This document shows, one piece after another, positions 16,680-27,211 of a DNA stretch of 64,000 nt. The stretch is from the NCBI RefSeq assembly GCF_032813545.1, contig NZ_CP136520.1, positions 4,210,001-4,274,000 of the forward strand, read 5' to 3'. The DNA comes from Nodosilinea sp. E11. Its GTDB lineage: Bacteria; Cyanobacteriota; Cyanobacteriia; Phormidesmidales; Phormidesmidaceae. The notes under the pieces were generated by a model. It ran no database searches. It was not told the DNA's origin and saw only the letters and a program-made list of their open reading frames with translations. A program made the translations under genes and the position numbers. Within the stretch, counting starts at the first letter, position 1. Each line of letters opens with the position of its first letter.

Positions 16680-17660
16680 ATGAACCCATCTACAGAACGG
16701 GGCAATCAGCTAGGCCCGCTGAACCCTGGCGATGTGGTGAGCGCGGCCCTGCGACTCTACACCGATCGCTTTAAGACATTTTTGCAACTGGCGGGGCTGG
16801 CCACCCTGTGGTTTGTGGCCGGGACCGTGGGAATGGTGCTGGCGATCGCAGTGCTGGCTGGAGCCGGTGCGGCTCTGGGAGGCGATCTGGCTGCGATTGT
16901 GGGTGGGCTGCTGGGGTTTGTGATGGGGGTGGTGCCCCTGCTGTATGGCTCTGCCAAATACTACGCGCTCTCTAGCGTGATTGGGCGACTATGCTTTCGA
17001 GAGCTGATTCATCAGCGCGAAACCTCCCTCGATGCCCGTCGGCAAGTCACCCCTCAGGTCGGACAATTTTTGGTGTTGGGGCTGCTGCTGCTGCTGGCCT
17101 ACCTGGCGGCTTACCTGATCGGGGTGCTGGTGGCTCTGATTGCGGGGGGCAGCGTTGGCTTCTTAACCGCAGGCATTTTATCGGCGCTGATCAATGAACC
17201 CGTGGGTGCCGTAGTGGGCATGCTTTTGGGCTCTGTGCTGGGGCTGGGCATTTTTCTCATTGCGATTATTTGGGTGGCTTCTCGGTTATTTATCGCTGAA
17301 GTGGTGCTAGCTATCGAGCCGCAGCACGGGGCTGGCGGTAGCCTAGGTCGCAGTTGGGAACTAACTCAGACCTCTATCCTGCGGATTCAGATTATCTTTC
17401 TGGCTACCTTCTTAATTCAGCTGCCAATTTTGTCGGTGACTAACTATATCCCTCGTATTTTGCTCGGGTTTCTGCCTGCCGAAGGGGTGGTCTATGGCAT
17501 TACGGCCCTGCTTGGTGTGGTGTTGAGCCTGCTGGGCAGCATCGTGGTGTTACCCCTGTGGCAGGCGGTGAAGGGCGTGCTGTACTACGATTTGCGCAGT
17601 CGTCGAGAAGGCATTGATCTTGCCCTCCGCCATTCTGACGAGACCGATCTCGGCATTTGA
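16680..17660 (+). CDS. polytopic membrane protein, hypothetical
   Basis: This 326-residue protein has a short polar N-terminus (GPLNPGDVVSAALRLYTDRF) and about six transmembrane helices rich in Gly, Ala, Leu and Val. The opening motif (GDVVSAALRLYTDRFKTFL) is typical of the glycerophosphoryl-diester-phosphodiesterase membrane-domain-like / DUF975-like families that occur beside SpoIIM and RDD genes. The ATG at 16680 has a strong AGGAGG 8 nt upstream, which decides the start; a TTG frame reaches back to 16653. The RDD gene follows 34 bp downstream and is probably in the same operon. Confidence 0.8.
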   Translation: MNPSTERGNQLGPLNPGDVVSAALRLYTDRFKTFLQLAGLATLWFVAGTVGMVLAIAVLAGAGAALGGDLAAIVGGLLGFVMGVVPLLYGSAKYYALSSVIGRLCFRELIHQRETSLDARRQVTPQVGQFLVLGLLLLLAYLAAYLIGVLVALIAGGSVGFLTAGILSALINEPVGAVVGMLLGSVLGLGIFLIAIIWVASRLFIAEVVLAIEPQHGAGGSLGRSWELTQTSILRIQIIFLATFLIQLPILSVTNYIPRILLGFLPAEGVVYGITALLGVVLSLLGSIVVLPLWQAVKGVLYYDLRSRREGIDLALRHSDETDLGI

Positions 17661-17694
17661 GTTGTTCTACCCTATACCGATCCACTGGCCACCC

Positions 17695-18474
17695 ATGTCG
17701 CTGTTCAATACCGTCACCATTCGTACCCCCGAGAGCGTGGAACTGGAGTTTGTGCTGGCTGGGGTGGGCAGCCGCGCCGTGGCCCTCACCCTCGACTACC
17801 TCTGCCTCGGGGCCGGGTTGACCAGTTTGGCTGTTGTCTACAGTTTTTTGCTGGTGCGGCTGTTGACCCTCGATGCGGTGTTGACTATCCCCAGCGAGAC
17901 AGTGCGGCTTTGGATTACGGCGATCGCAGCCGTGTTGGCCTTTGGCCTCTACATCGGCTACTTCGCGCTGTTTGAGACCTGGTGGTATGGCCAGACGCCG
18001 GGCAAGCGCTACGCCAAAATTCGCGTCATTCGCGACGACGGCCAACCCGAGCGACTGCCCCAGGCCACCCTGCGATCGCTGCTGCGTCCCATCGACGATA
18101 TTTTATTTATCGGGTTCTTCTGCATTTTGCTGAGCAAGAGCGAAAAGCGGCTTGGCGACTGGCTTGCTGGCACCTTAGTGGTGCAGAACGATGCGGTGAC
18201 CAGCGGTGAGATTCAGCTGCCAGCGCGATCGCAGGCGATCGGCAAAGACCTGCTGGCCCTAGTCGATATCACCCACCTCTCTCCCGACGACTTTGCCACT
18301 GTGCGCGAGTTTTTGCAGCGGCGGCAGGCCATGAGCCCTAAGGCCCAAACTCTTGTCAGTGACCAACTGGCTCGCCGATTCAAAGTACAGCTAGCCCTAG
18401 ATACCCTACCTACCGATATGACCACCGACACCTTTCTCGAAGCCCTCTACTCCGCCTACCAACAAAAACCTTAA
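17695..18474 (+). CDS. RDD family membrane protein
   Basis: This 259-residue protein starts MSLFNTVTIRTPESVELEF. It has the RDD domain with the Arg-Asp landmarks (GSRAVALTLDYL, then LRPIDDILFIGF) and the conserved WWYGQTPGKRYAKIRVIRDDG. Three or four transmembrane helices fill residues about 35-165, and a soluble helical C-terminus follows (LSPDDFATVREFLQRRQAMSP). RDD proteins are of mixed function; in this context (SpoIIM plus a membrane protein) they form a recurrent bacterial membrane gene group of unknown role. I start it at ATG 17695; the open frame extends upstream into the previous gene. Confidence 0.9.
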   Translation: MSLFNTVTIRTPESVELEFVLAGVGSRAVALTLDYLCLGAGLTSLAVVYSFLLVRLLTLDAVLTIPSETVRLWITAIAAVLAFGLYIGYFALFETWWYGQTPGKRYAKIRVIRDDGQPERLPQATLRSLLRPIDDILFIGFFCILLSKSEKRLGDWLAGTLVVQNDAVTSGEIQLPARSQAIGKDLLALVDITHLSPDDFATVREFLQRRQAMSPKAQTLVSDQLARRFKVQLALDTLPTDMTTDTFLEALYSAYQQKP

Positions 18475-18600
18475 TCCTCTGCCCTGTCTAGGGTATACAT
18501 AGGCATAGCTACAGCCGTTCCTAACGCTTAGACAATCCTTATCTCTAGGCTGCTATGATGCCGGCAAACACCGTATTCACCCCTATCTTCGGCTCAGGTC

Positions 18601-19284
18601 ATGTTTTTCGACCCTATCTACCTATTGTTGGTTGCTATCCCTACCGGCGTGTTGACCTTTTGGGCACAGAGCCGGGTCAAAGGTACCTATCGTAAGTACT
18701 CCCAAATTCAGTCCACCATGGGCATGACCGGTGCCCAGGTGGCTCAGACAATCTTGGCCAAAAAAGGCGTCCAGGGTGTCAAGGTAGAACCCGTAGCCGG
18801 TGAACTCACCGATCACTACGACCCCGGTGCTAAGACCGTCAGGCTATCCCAGGGCATCTACGGCTCAGGGTCGCTCTCGGCAGCGGCGGTAGCGGCCCAC
18901 GAATGTGGCCATGTCCTGCAAGACGTAGAGGGCTATAAGTTTATGAACTTGCGGGCTGCTCTGGTGCCCGCCGTCAACCTCGGTTCTCGCCTGGGGCCAA
19001 TGCTGATTATGGCCGGGTTGATCTTCAACATTCTCAACCTGGCCTGGCTAGGGGTCATTTTCTTTGCCTCGGTGCTGCTGTTCCACGTCGTCACCCTGCC
19101 CGTTGAGTTTGATGCCTCGCGCCGGGCCTTGCGTTTAGTCGACGAGCTGGGCATTCTCCAGGGCAACGAAAACAAAGGGGCGCGGGCAGTTTTGGGTGCG
19201 GCAGCCTTGACCTATGTAGCTACGGCGTTTACGGCGTTTCTCAACTTGCTGTATTACGTCATCTTGATTAACCGCCGCCGTTGA
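18601..19284 (+). CDS. YugP-type neutral zinc metallopeptidase (Zn_peptidase_2)
   Basis: This 227-residue membrane protease has an N-terminal transmembrane helix (residues about 5-21), the zinc motif HECGH (AAVAAHECGHVLQ) on an internal helix, two hydrophobic segments (MLIMAGLIFNILNLAWLGVI and beyond) and the family-typical LPVEFDASRRAL and GARAVLGAAALTYVATAF. The length matches the YugP family. Substrates are unknown. The gene follows the RDD gene by 126 bp, which places it beside the membrane cluster but perhaps under its own promoter. Confidence 0.9.
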   Translation: MFFDPIYLLLVAIPTGVLTFWAQSRVKGTYRKYSQIQSTMGMTGAQVAQTILAKKGVQGVKVEPVAGELTDHYDPGAKTVRLSQGIYGSGSLSAAAVAAHECGHVLQDVEGYKFMNLRAALVPAVNLGSRLGPMLIMAGLIFNILNLAWLGVIFFASVLLFHVVTLPVEFDASRRALRLVDELGILQGNENKGARAVLGAAALTYVATAFTAFLNLLYYVILINRRR

Positions 19285-19495
19285 GTGCCCAGAGCGGTTC
19301 TTTTGCGCCTTTCCTTTTGCGCCTTATTGATCAGCCCTTGGGGCTCAAGGGCGAGACGATCTCCGAGGCCCTCTGACAGAGGATGCTGGAGCCGTGTTAT
19401 CTGGGATCATTCTTTAAAGGGGGCTATCGGGATGGTTTATCCTAGTAGACCAAGCCCGGTGTTTTGTTGGGCGTTCTCTCCAGAATCAGGTGCCC

Positions 19496-20416
19496 ATGAA
19501 AATTGCAATTACCGGAGCAACGGGGTTTGTTGGCAGTAGCCTGGTAGAGCGGCTGCAACGGGAAGGCCACAGCATTGTGGTACTCACCCGCAGTGTCGAC
19601 CACGGTCGTCGAGTGTTTCCCTCCGTCGCATTCCCCAATGTTGAAGTGGTGGGCTATAGCCCCTTAGCGTCGGGCGATTGGCAGACCGGCCTGTTATCGG
19701 GCTGTGATGGCGTGGTCAACTTAGCCGGTGCCCCGATCTCCGAGCGCTGGAGCGACGAGCACAAGCAGGCGATTATGGACAGCCGCAAGGTCGGCACCGA
19801 AAAGCTGGTGGAAGCGCTGGGGAAAGCCGATCCCAAGCCGACGGTGTGGGTCAATGCCTCGGCGATTGGCTACTACGGCACCAGCGAAACCGCTGCCTTT
19901 GACGAAACCAGCGCCCCGATTGAAAACGACTTTCTCTCCCAGGTATGCCAGGCTTGGGAAGCAGCGGCTCAGCCCGTCACCGACTATGGCACCCGTCTGG
20001 TGATTTTACGCTTTGGCATCGTGCTGGGTATGGGCGGTGCGGTGGCTAAAATGCTTACCCCCTTTCGCATGTTTGCCGGAGGGCCAATTGGCAGCGGTCG
20101 TCAGTGGTTTTCGTGGATTCATCGCGACGATCTAGTAAATTTGATCATCAAAGCACTGCAAGATCCGCAGATGACCGGGATTTACAACGCTACCGCCCCT
20201 AACCCTGTGCGAATGGCCGAATTTTGCAAAACCCTGGGCAAGGTGCTCAACCGCCCCTCCTGGCTGCCTGTCCCCGACTTTGTGCTGGAAGCTATCTTAG
20301 GCGATGGTGCCCAGGTGGTGCTCGAAGGACAGCAGGTGCTACCTAAGCGTACTGAAGGTAGTGGGTTTACCTACCAGTACGCCCAGGTCAAAGACGCCCT
20401 TGACGAAATTGTTTAG
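19496..20416 (+). CDS. TIGR01777 family NAD(P)-dependent epimerase
   Basis: This 306-residue extended short-chain dehydrogenase starts MKIAITGATGFVGSSLVERL, the Rossmann GxxGxxG motif. Further family landmarks are VVNLAGAPISERWS, ASAIGYYG (Tyr of the YxxxK region), LRFGIVLGMGGA and FSWIHRDDLV. The family is linked to cell division (SulA homologue in Synechococcus) and to plastid division (GIANT CHLOROPLAST 1), but its enzymatic substrate is unknown. I use the ATG at 19496; a GTG two codons upstream is possible. Confidence 0.92.
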   Translation: MKIAITGATGFVGSSLVERLQREGHSIVVLTRSVDHGRRVFPSVAFPNVEVVGYSPLASGDWQTGLLSGCDGVVNLAGAPISERWSDEHKQAIMDSRKVGTEKLVEALGKADPKPTVWVNASAIGYYGTSETAAFDETSAPIENDFLSQVCQAWEAAAQPVTDYGTRLVILRFGIVLGMGGAVAKMLTPFRMFAGGPIGSGRQWFSWIHRDDLVNLIIKALQDPQMTGIYNATAPNPVRMAEFCKTLGKVLNRPSWLPVPDFVLEAILGDGAQVVLEGQQVLPKRTEGSGFTYQYAQVKDALDEIV

Positions 20417-20454
20417 AAATTGTTTAACCTTACGCATCGATCCTAAGACGCGCC

Positions 20455-21090
20455 ATGGACATTGGTGATCTGCGCCGCGACTATACTCAGCGAGGGTTAG
20501 ATTGGGATGATCTCGACCCCGACCCCTTTGCCCAGTTTTCGCTGTGGTTTCAGCAGGCTTGCGACGCCGATTTGCTAGAGCCCAATGCCCTGGTGTTATC
20601 GACGGTAGCGCCTGGAGGTATGCCCTACCAACGCACGGTGCTGCTCAAGTATTTTGACCACAATGGGTTTGTGTTTTTTACGAATTATGGCAGCCGCAAA
20701 GCTCAGCACATGGCCGAAAATGCCCAGGTGTCGCTGCTGTTTCCCTGGTATTCTCTAGAGCGTCAGCTGGCGATCGCCGGTACCGCCAGCAAAATTTCGG
20801 CGGCTGAGTCCCTGCGCTATTTTTCGTCCCGGCCTCGGGGCAGTCAGCTTGGGGCCTGGGTCTCGCAGCAGAGCAATATCATTTCGTCGCGACAGTTGCT
20901 CGAGATGCAATTCGAAAAAATGAAGAACAAATTTCTCAACCAGGAAATTCCTCTACCCGATTTTTGGGGGGGCTATCGGGTGAAACCGATCAGCTTTGAG
21001 TTTTGGCAAGGGCGGCCTAGCCGACTTCACGATCGCTTTTTGTATAGCCAAGGCGAGGACGGTTGGACTAGAGTCCGACTGTCACCCTAA
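20455..21090 (+). CDS. pdxH: pyridoxamine 5'-phosphate oxidase
   Basis: This 211-residue FMN flavoprotein oxidises pyridoxine or pyridoxamine phosphate to pyridoxal phosphate. It shows the classic segments QRTVLLKYFDHNGFVFFTN, SRKAQHMAENAQVSLLFPW, SRPRGSQLGAWVSQQS and the C-terminal EFWQGRPSRLHDRFLY ending in RLSP, with the RLHD active-site Arg/His. The length is normal. It follows the epimerase by 38 bp on the same strand and overlaps the convergent Uma2-like gene by 4 bp. Confidence 0.97.
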   Translation: MDIGDLRRDYTQRGLDWDDLDPDPFAQFSLWFQQACDADLLEPNALVLSTVAPGGMPYQRTVLLKYFDHNGFVFFTNYGSRKAQHMAENAQVSLLFPWYSLERQLAIAGTASKISAAESLRYFSSRPRGSQLGAWVSQQSNIISSRQLLEMQFEKMKNKFLNQEIPLPDFWGGYRVKPISFEFWQGRPSRLHDRFLYSQGEDGWTRVRLSP

Positions 21091-21590
21091 ACCAGCAGAC
21101 TAAAATCTACCTGCTGGTAAATATCCATCATGGGCAGGCGGGCATTGGTAATCGCCAGTTCTACGACGCTGTCGAGGTCGGTTTGGGCTGTCATACCCCA
21201 CAAATGTTCTTCGGCGCGGTAAAACTGCTCTACTCGGGCCTCAGTTTGGTGTACAAACACATAGGCTTGCAGGTAAGGAATGGCTCGACAGTGGCGAAAC
21301 ATGCCCTCTCGCTCTGGCAGCGTAGTGGCGTCTGGATTGTAGCCCAGGGTCGGGACAGACAAAATTTCAAAGATAACGCAAGGGTTGAGTACCCGATCGT
21401 CTTGACCGTCGTGGAGGAGGGGTTCACCGGCTACCACCATTAAGTCAGGGTAGACGCCCATGCCTTGTTCTGGCAGCCATACCTGCACTCCCCTGGGCAG
21501 CACTTCGTACAGACTATGGCCACAGGTGACATCCATCAGGCGCATCAGATTGCGTAAAATGCGCCCCTGGTTAATCGAACTATCACTCAT
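21087..21590 (-). CDS. Uma2 family endonuclease-like protein, short N-terminus
   Basis: This 167-residue protein has the core of the cyanobacterial Uma2/DUF820 restriction-endonuclease fold: GRILRNLMRLMD, then YPDLMVVAGEP (catalytic-type Asp), VIFEILSVPT (Glu) and the helix FRHCRAIPYLQAYVFVHQ. About 30 residues usual before the GRI..NL helix are missing. The ATG at 21590 overlaps the tldD stop by 8 bp (ATGAGTGA), which implies translational coupling. A larger frame reaching 21731 only reads through tldD out of frame. Uma2 proteins are very abundant in cyanobacteria and their biological role is unclear. It may be an N-terminally truncated copy. Confidence 0.75.
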   Translation of the reverse strand: MSDSSINQGRILRNLMRLMDVTCGHSLYEVLPRGVQVWLPEQGMGVYPDLMVVAGEPLLHDGQDDRVLNPCVIFEILSVPTLGYNPDATTLPEREGMFRHCRAIPYLQAYVFVHQTEARVEQFYRAEEHLWGMTAQTDLDSVVELAITNARLPMMDIYQQVDFSLLV

Positions 21591-22992
21591 AGCAATCTTC
21601 GGCTTCGCCCCCGACAACGACATTGCGAATGCGTAAGCTGGGGCCACCGCAGCCCACAGGCAGTCCATTTTGTCCGCCTTTGCCACATCCGCCCGACTCA
21701 TCCCAGTAGAAGTCGTCGCCAATAGCCTCAATGTCGGCTAGGGTGCGAAACACGTTGCCCGACAGGGTAACATCGCGCACCGGTTCTGCCAGCTGGCCGT
21801 TGCGAATCATCCAGGCTTCGCCAGCGGTAAAGGTAAACATTTCGCCATTGGTCATCCCCTCTAACCAGTTGCGAGCATAGACGCCTTCTTTGATGTCAGC
21901 AAACAGGTCGGCAGCAGGGGTGGTGCCGCGCTCAATCCAGGTGTTGGTCATCCGCACCAGCGGCGAATAGTGGTAATTGAGGCAGCGGGCGTTGCCGGTG
22001 GGCTGCTCGCCCAGTTTGCCCGCCGTCTCGCGAGAGTGCAGCCGCCCTACCAATACCCCATCTTGGATGAGCTGGGTGGTGGTGGCGGGGGTACCTTCAT
22101 CGTCGTAGAAGTAGCTGCCCCGGTGGCCAGGAGGGGCGGCTCCGTCAAAAATTTGTAGGTTGGTCGGGCCAAATCGCCGACCCATGCTCATCGACTCCAG
22201 CAGGTCAGGATTTTCGTAGGCCATGTCGGCTTCGGACAGGTGGCCAAAGGCTTCGTGCACAAACAACCCGGTCAAAATGGGGTCAATGACGACCTGGTAG
22301 GCTGCCCCCCGCACCGAGGGTAAGTCTAGAGCGGCTACGGCCCGTTGAGCCGCGCCCATTACCTGCGTATCCAAGTTGGCTAAATCTTCGTAGGCTTTGC
22401 GAGAGCCGGTCGTTTCGCGCCCTGTTTGCACGGTGTCGCCGTTGCGGGCCGTCGCGGCAAAGCGCATTTCCATGTCTGACCAAGCTTGGTCAATCAGGGT
22501 GCCTTCTGAAGTGGCTAGAAGAACCCGTTGAGCAACATCGGTATAGCGCACGGAGGTGGTAGCAATGCGGTTGTCTACCCCTTGCAGCAGGTCGGCGTAG
22601 TGGTGGCACAGACTCTTCTTGTGCGTCAGGGAGATCTGGCGTGGATCGGTGCCTTCGAGGGGCAGGCGGCGGGTAATTTGTACCGCTTCGATTGGAGCTA
22701 GCAGGGTTTCATCGTGGCCCACCCGGCGAGCCGCGTCGACCGCCGCCTCTACGCAGGGGACTAAGCTCTCCAGGTCATTGAAGCTGGCAAAGCCCCAGCC
22801 CCCCCGGTAGCAGGCCCGCACATGGCCACCAATGGCGATCGCCTCGCTGAGCGTTTCGGTCTGGCCACCCCGCAAAAAAATATCGGTGCCTTCAGACTGC
22901 TCTAGGCGAATCGCCAGATAGTCTACCCGTGGCCCCCAGCGATCGCATAGCTCTTGCAATCGGGTCTTTGCCTGATCAATCGCTTCAGCCAT
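21583..22992 (-). CDS. tldD: TldD/PmbA family metalloprotease, TldD-like
   Basis: This 469-residue protein has the TldD zinc motif HEAFGH (FVHEAFGHLSEAD) and the usual glycines of the C-terminal domain (NGEMFTFTAGEAWMIRNG, GCGKGGQNGLPVGCGGP). TldD works with TldE/PmbA as a heterodimeric peptidase in peptide maturation and toxin-antitoxin degradation; the presence of HExxxH assigns this subunit as TldD. The partner is not in this window. The short Uma2-like gene is coupled to its stop codon. The start MAEAIDQAKTRL at 22992 agrees with the family. Confidence 0.94.
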   Translation of the reverse strand: MAEAIDQAKTRLQELCDRWGPRVDYLAIRLEQSEGTDIFLRGGQTETLSEAIAIGGHVRACYRGGWGFASFNDLESLVPCVEAAVDAARRVGHDETLLAPIEAVQITRRLPLEGTDPRQISLTHKKSLCHHYADLLQGVDNRIATTSVRYTDVAQRVLLATSEGTLIDQAWSDMEMRFAATARNGDTVQTGRETTGSRKAYEDLANLDTQVMGAAQRAVAALDLPSVRGAAYQVVIDPILTGLFVHEAFGHLSEADMAYENPDLLESMSMGRRFGPTNLQIFDGAAPPGHRGSYFYDDEGTPATTTQLIQDGVLVGRLHSRETAGKLGEQPTGNARCLNYHYSPLVRMTNTWIERGTTPAADLFADIKEGVYARNWLEGMTNGEMFTFTAGEAWMIRNGQLAEPVRDVTLSGNVFRTLADIEAIGDDFYWDESGGCGKGGQNGLPVGCGGPSLRIRNVVVGGEAEDCYE

Positions 22993-23078
22993 ACCGTTTA
23001 ATTCCCAGCCCGTTTCCCCAAATGTATCATTCAGCCGCCCCCGCTCTCAGGCTAAGATTACAGGCTAAAATCACAGGT

Positions 23079-24755
<1,677 letters not shown>

Positions 24756-25325
24756 TTAATTAGTCGTCTCAGCAACTTTGGGATCATCACATTCGGCATT
24801 GCCAGCCGCTTTCAAGCTGCCGAGCAGACTGGCCACAACCACACACTGCTTGGCGGTGGAGTTGTCAGTGTTAACGCTAATCACAAAGGGTGGAACATCG
24901 CTAGTAACTGTGGTGTCACCTTTTCTGAAGGTCGGCGACCCGCGATAGTCAAAAGTTACGGTGTCAAAGCCGGTATCTTTGACCGCTCCTGGACCCACTA
25001 GATAGGCTGACAACTTCACGTTACCAAGATTGCTACCTTGACCCAATATTAAGTCAGTTCCATTGACCCTGGCTCTAGGTACAGGGGCATTAGGATCTAT
25101 AAAGACAGATATCGATATCCGCCGTTGAATGGCGTCTTGCTGGGCATTTTTGAGGGTCTGCATCAGGTCGCTTCTAACTGTGTTCGCCCGTTGCCGGTTG
25201 AGAAATGCTAGCCAGCCTGGGGCAGCAATGCCAGCTAGGATGCCAACAATAATCACCACCACCAGCACTTCTATCAGGGTAAACCCTGAATCTTGGTTAA
25301 TTTTGTGGACGGTAAAGGGTTTCAT
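24756..25325 (-). CDS. hpsD: GspH/FimT-like pseudopilin (HpsD-like)
   Basis: This 189-residue minor pseudopilin has a short basic leader, then the type III signal GFTLIEVLVVVIIVGILAGIAAP with Glu at position +5 after the cleavage Gly (shown stretch spans residues about 14-36). The globular part carries NTVRSDLMQTLKNAQQDAIQ, typical of GspH/FimT. Start ATG 25325 (MKPFTVHKINQDS) gives a normal leader; the longer frame adds a spurious hydrophobic N-terminus. It is last in the hpsA-B-C-D operon, and the HpsD assignment rests on that position. It is probably a tip pseudopilin for the type IV pilus or polysaccharide secretion machinery. Confidence 0.8.
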   Translation of the reverse strand: MKPFTVHKINQDSGFTLIEVLVVVIIVGILAGIAAPGWLAFLNRQRANTVRSDLMQTLKNAQQDAIQRRISISVFIDPNAPVPRARVNGTDLILGQGSNLGNVKLSAYLVGPGAVKDTGFDTVTFDYRGSPTFRKGDTTVTSDVPPFVISVNTDNSTAKQCVVVASLLGSLKAAGNAECDDPKVAETTN

Positions 25326-25388
25326 GACGGGCAACACCGGTAATAGATGGCACAACCAAAACAAGTATAGGTAGTGATCCTGGCTCAA

Positions 25389-26312
25389 TTATCTATTTTT
25401 CTCAACAACTCCCCGCACCTGGACTTCGGTACTGAGGGTGGGCAAACTGCTGCCCTGACTGGTAGGCCCAAACACGGCTGTAACCCCACCCGTGGCGGTG
25501 CTACCCCGCAGAAACATGTACAAACTCTGGTTGAGGGCGTTGCCGGCAACATCCGGCTCTCGAACACAGATGAAAAAGTTGTTGGAGGTGGTTGCAGCGT
25601 TGGCTGGGGATGGGACTAACCCAGTGGGGCAGGCAACCGCCACAGTGGCGGAGTGGTTATCGATAAAGTCGGTGAGCACGACCGCGTTACCCCTGGTATT
25701 GCCGGGGCCCCTTTCCCACCCAGCAAAGTCGTTGCCGGGTTTAGAGGGGTCGCTATAGCCGGAGGTGGGTGTGAGATTACCGAGATTAGAATAATTGCTC
25801 AGCTCGTAGCGAATGATGCGCCTGGGGCCAGACCAGAGGTTGCTGTCGTCGTTGGCGCGGTGAAAATAAATCACCAGATCGTAAACATTTTGACGCACCT
25901 TTAGGGTTTCGCACTCTTCTTTTTGAGCGACAGGGCAAGTTGCTGGTAAGGCGGCTACGTTGATGGGCTTCAGTCGCCAAAAGGCCAACACGGGGCTAGC
26001 CCCCGCTGGGGCATCGTTAAGCTGACCCATAACAGCATCAGGCGTGGAATAGACATAGACAGCCTCTCGGACGTCTCGGGTGATGTAGTCTAGGGCACGG
26101 CGAGTATCTTGCTGGGCCTGGGTCAGTCGTTCTTCTCTCGCATTGACGCCTAATAGCTCGACCACCAGGTAGAGCAAACTACCGATAATAATTGAGCCTA
26201 CAACGATCGCAATTAACAGCTCAATTAAGGTAAAACCCTGCTGTTTTTTTCGGCTGCCACTGTGCTTTAAAATCCAGCGGGTCAGAGGGAGGGAAGGAGG
26301 GTTAGATGACAT
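25389..26312 (-). CDS. hpsC: hormogonium polysaccharide secretion pseudopilin HpsC (PilW-like)
   Basis: This 307-residue protein has a 26-residue leader and the prepilin signal QGFTLIELLIAIVVGSIII. A helix with EERLTQAQQDTRRALDYITRDVREAV, the PilW hallmark, follows (roughly residues 57-82). The globular region is large and beta-rich and contains Cys pairs (TCPVAQKEECET). It follows hpsB by 81 bp. In Nostoc punctiforme the hps pseudopilins are needed for hormogonium motility and polysaccharide secretion; the equivalent role here is inferred from homology and order. Confidence 0.85.
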   Translation of the reverse strand: MSSNPPSLPLTRWILKHSGSRKKQQGFTLIELLIAIVVGSIIIGSLLYLVVELLGVNAREERLTQAQQDTRRALDYITRDVREAVYVYSTPDAVMGQLNDAPAGASPVLAFWRLKPINVAALPATCPVAQKEECETLKVRQNVYDLVIYFHRANDDSNLWSGPRRIIRYELSNYSNLGNLTPTSGYSDPSKPGNDFAGWERGPGNTRGNAVVLTDFIDNHSATVAVACPTGLVPSPANAATTSNNFFICVREPDVAGNALNQSLYMFLRGSTATGGVTAVFGPTSQGSSLPTLSTEVQVRGVVEKNR

Positions 26313-26393
26313 TGGGACTACCTACCCACAGAGGGTAAAGAACAAGAACGCCGGGAAGGGTGGTTTAACGAGGTAATAGACGGGATGCGGTAC

Positions 26394-27137
26394 TTAAGGG
26401 GTAGGAGGCGCTGGTGCTGGTGCTGCTGCTGGTGCGGCACACACTGGAGGCAGGTTTGCGGGGGCAGCACCGCCATTGAGGTAAGTACTGAGGTTGCAGA
26501 GAGAGTCGCCCTGGTCGCTGGTGGCGATGGTGGTGTGGAGCACTGCCAAGGGGCGCGTGCGACGCCCATTCTCATTGCTGGTCATCACCAAGGAGGCCGG
26601 AGCGGTGGTTAACGTGCCAGCGGCATTGATGTCGTAAACTCGCACCCCCATGGCAAAGGCCACCGGCACACCGTTGGCATCCTGACCCGCCGTCCGATAC
26701 CGCTGCACTAAAAAGTCGTTGGTGCCATCGCCAGTGACATCTACTCCAACGGCATTAGCCACGTTATTGCCGTTGGCTGCATTGAGGTTGGTGGGCGCAG
26801 GGACGGCGGCAACGTTGCGATCGCCCACCCCGACAGCCACAGGGGGAAGCTGGGCGACTGTGTAGCCGCCTCGTTCTACTGCTACGCGCACTCTGTCGAT
26901 TTCGCTTTGGGCCAGGGCTAAAGCTTGTTCCGACTTTTGGCTGTGCACCCGCGTTGCCACCGACAGCACCATGGTGGGAGCAATAGCACCCGATACCAAG
27001 GCCACCATGACGATCGCAACCAGACATTCAATCAGAGTGAGGCCCTGATCGGGGGCCTTGGGGTTGAGCCCCAGGGCAGCGGGGGTAAGGCGATCGCCAA
27101 AGCCCCCTAAACGATGTCTGAACGATGGAGTAATCAT
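26394..27137 (-). CDS. hpsB: hormogonium polysaccharide secretion pseudopilin HpsB (PilV-like)
   Basis: This 247-residue protein has a 31-residue leader, the prepilin motif QGLTLIECLVAIVMVALVSG with the conserved Glu, the helix SEQALALAQSEIDRVRVAVE (PilV-like) and a C-terminal Pro/Ala tail (APAAAPAPAPPTP). The coding strand of the tail is a short GCTGGTGCTG-type simple repeat, so its length may vary between strains. It lies 74 bp after hpsA and 81 bp before hpsC, and the four genes look like one operon. Confidence 0.85.
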   Translation of the reverse strand: MITPSFRHRLGGFGDRLTPAALGLNPKAPDQGLTLIECLVAIVMVALVSGAIAPTMVLSVATRVHSQKSEQALALAQSEIDRVRVAVERGGYTVAQLPPVAVGVGDRNVAAVPAPTNLNAANGNNVANAVGVDVTGDGTNDFLVQRYRTAGQDANGVPVAFAMGVRVYDINAAGTLTTAPASLVMTSNENGRRTRPLAVLHTTIATSDQGDSLCNLSTYLNGGAAPANLPPVCAAPAAAPAPAPPTP

Positions 27138-27211
27138 AGTGCTTGTCCTTGGTGGTAGTGGCGAAACGGCTCTGTTTAGGAGGCGACCCTAGGAGGCGAC
27201 TCAGCACTCAG

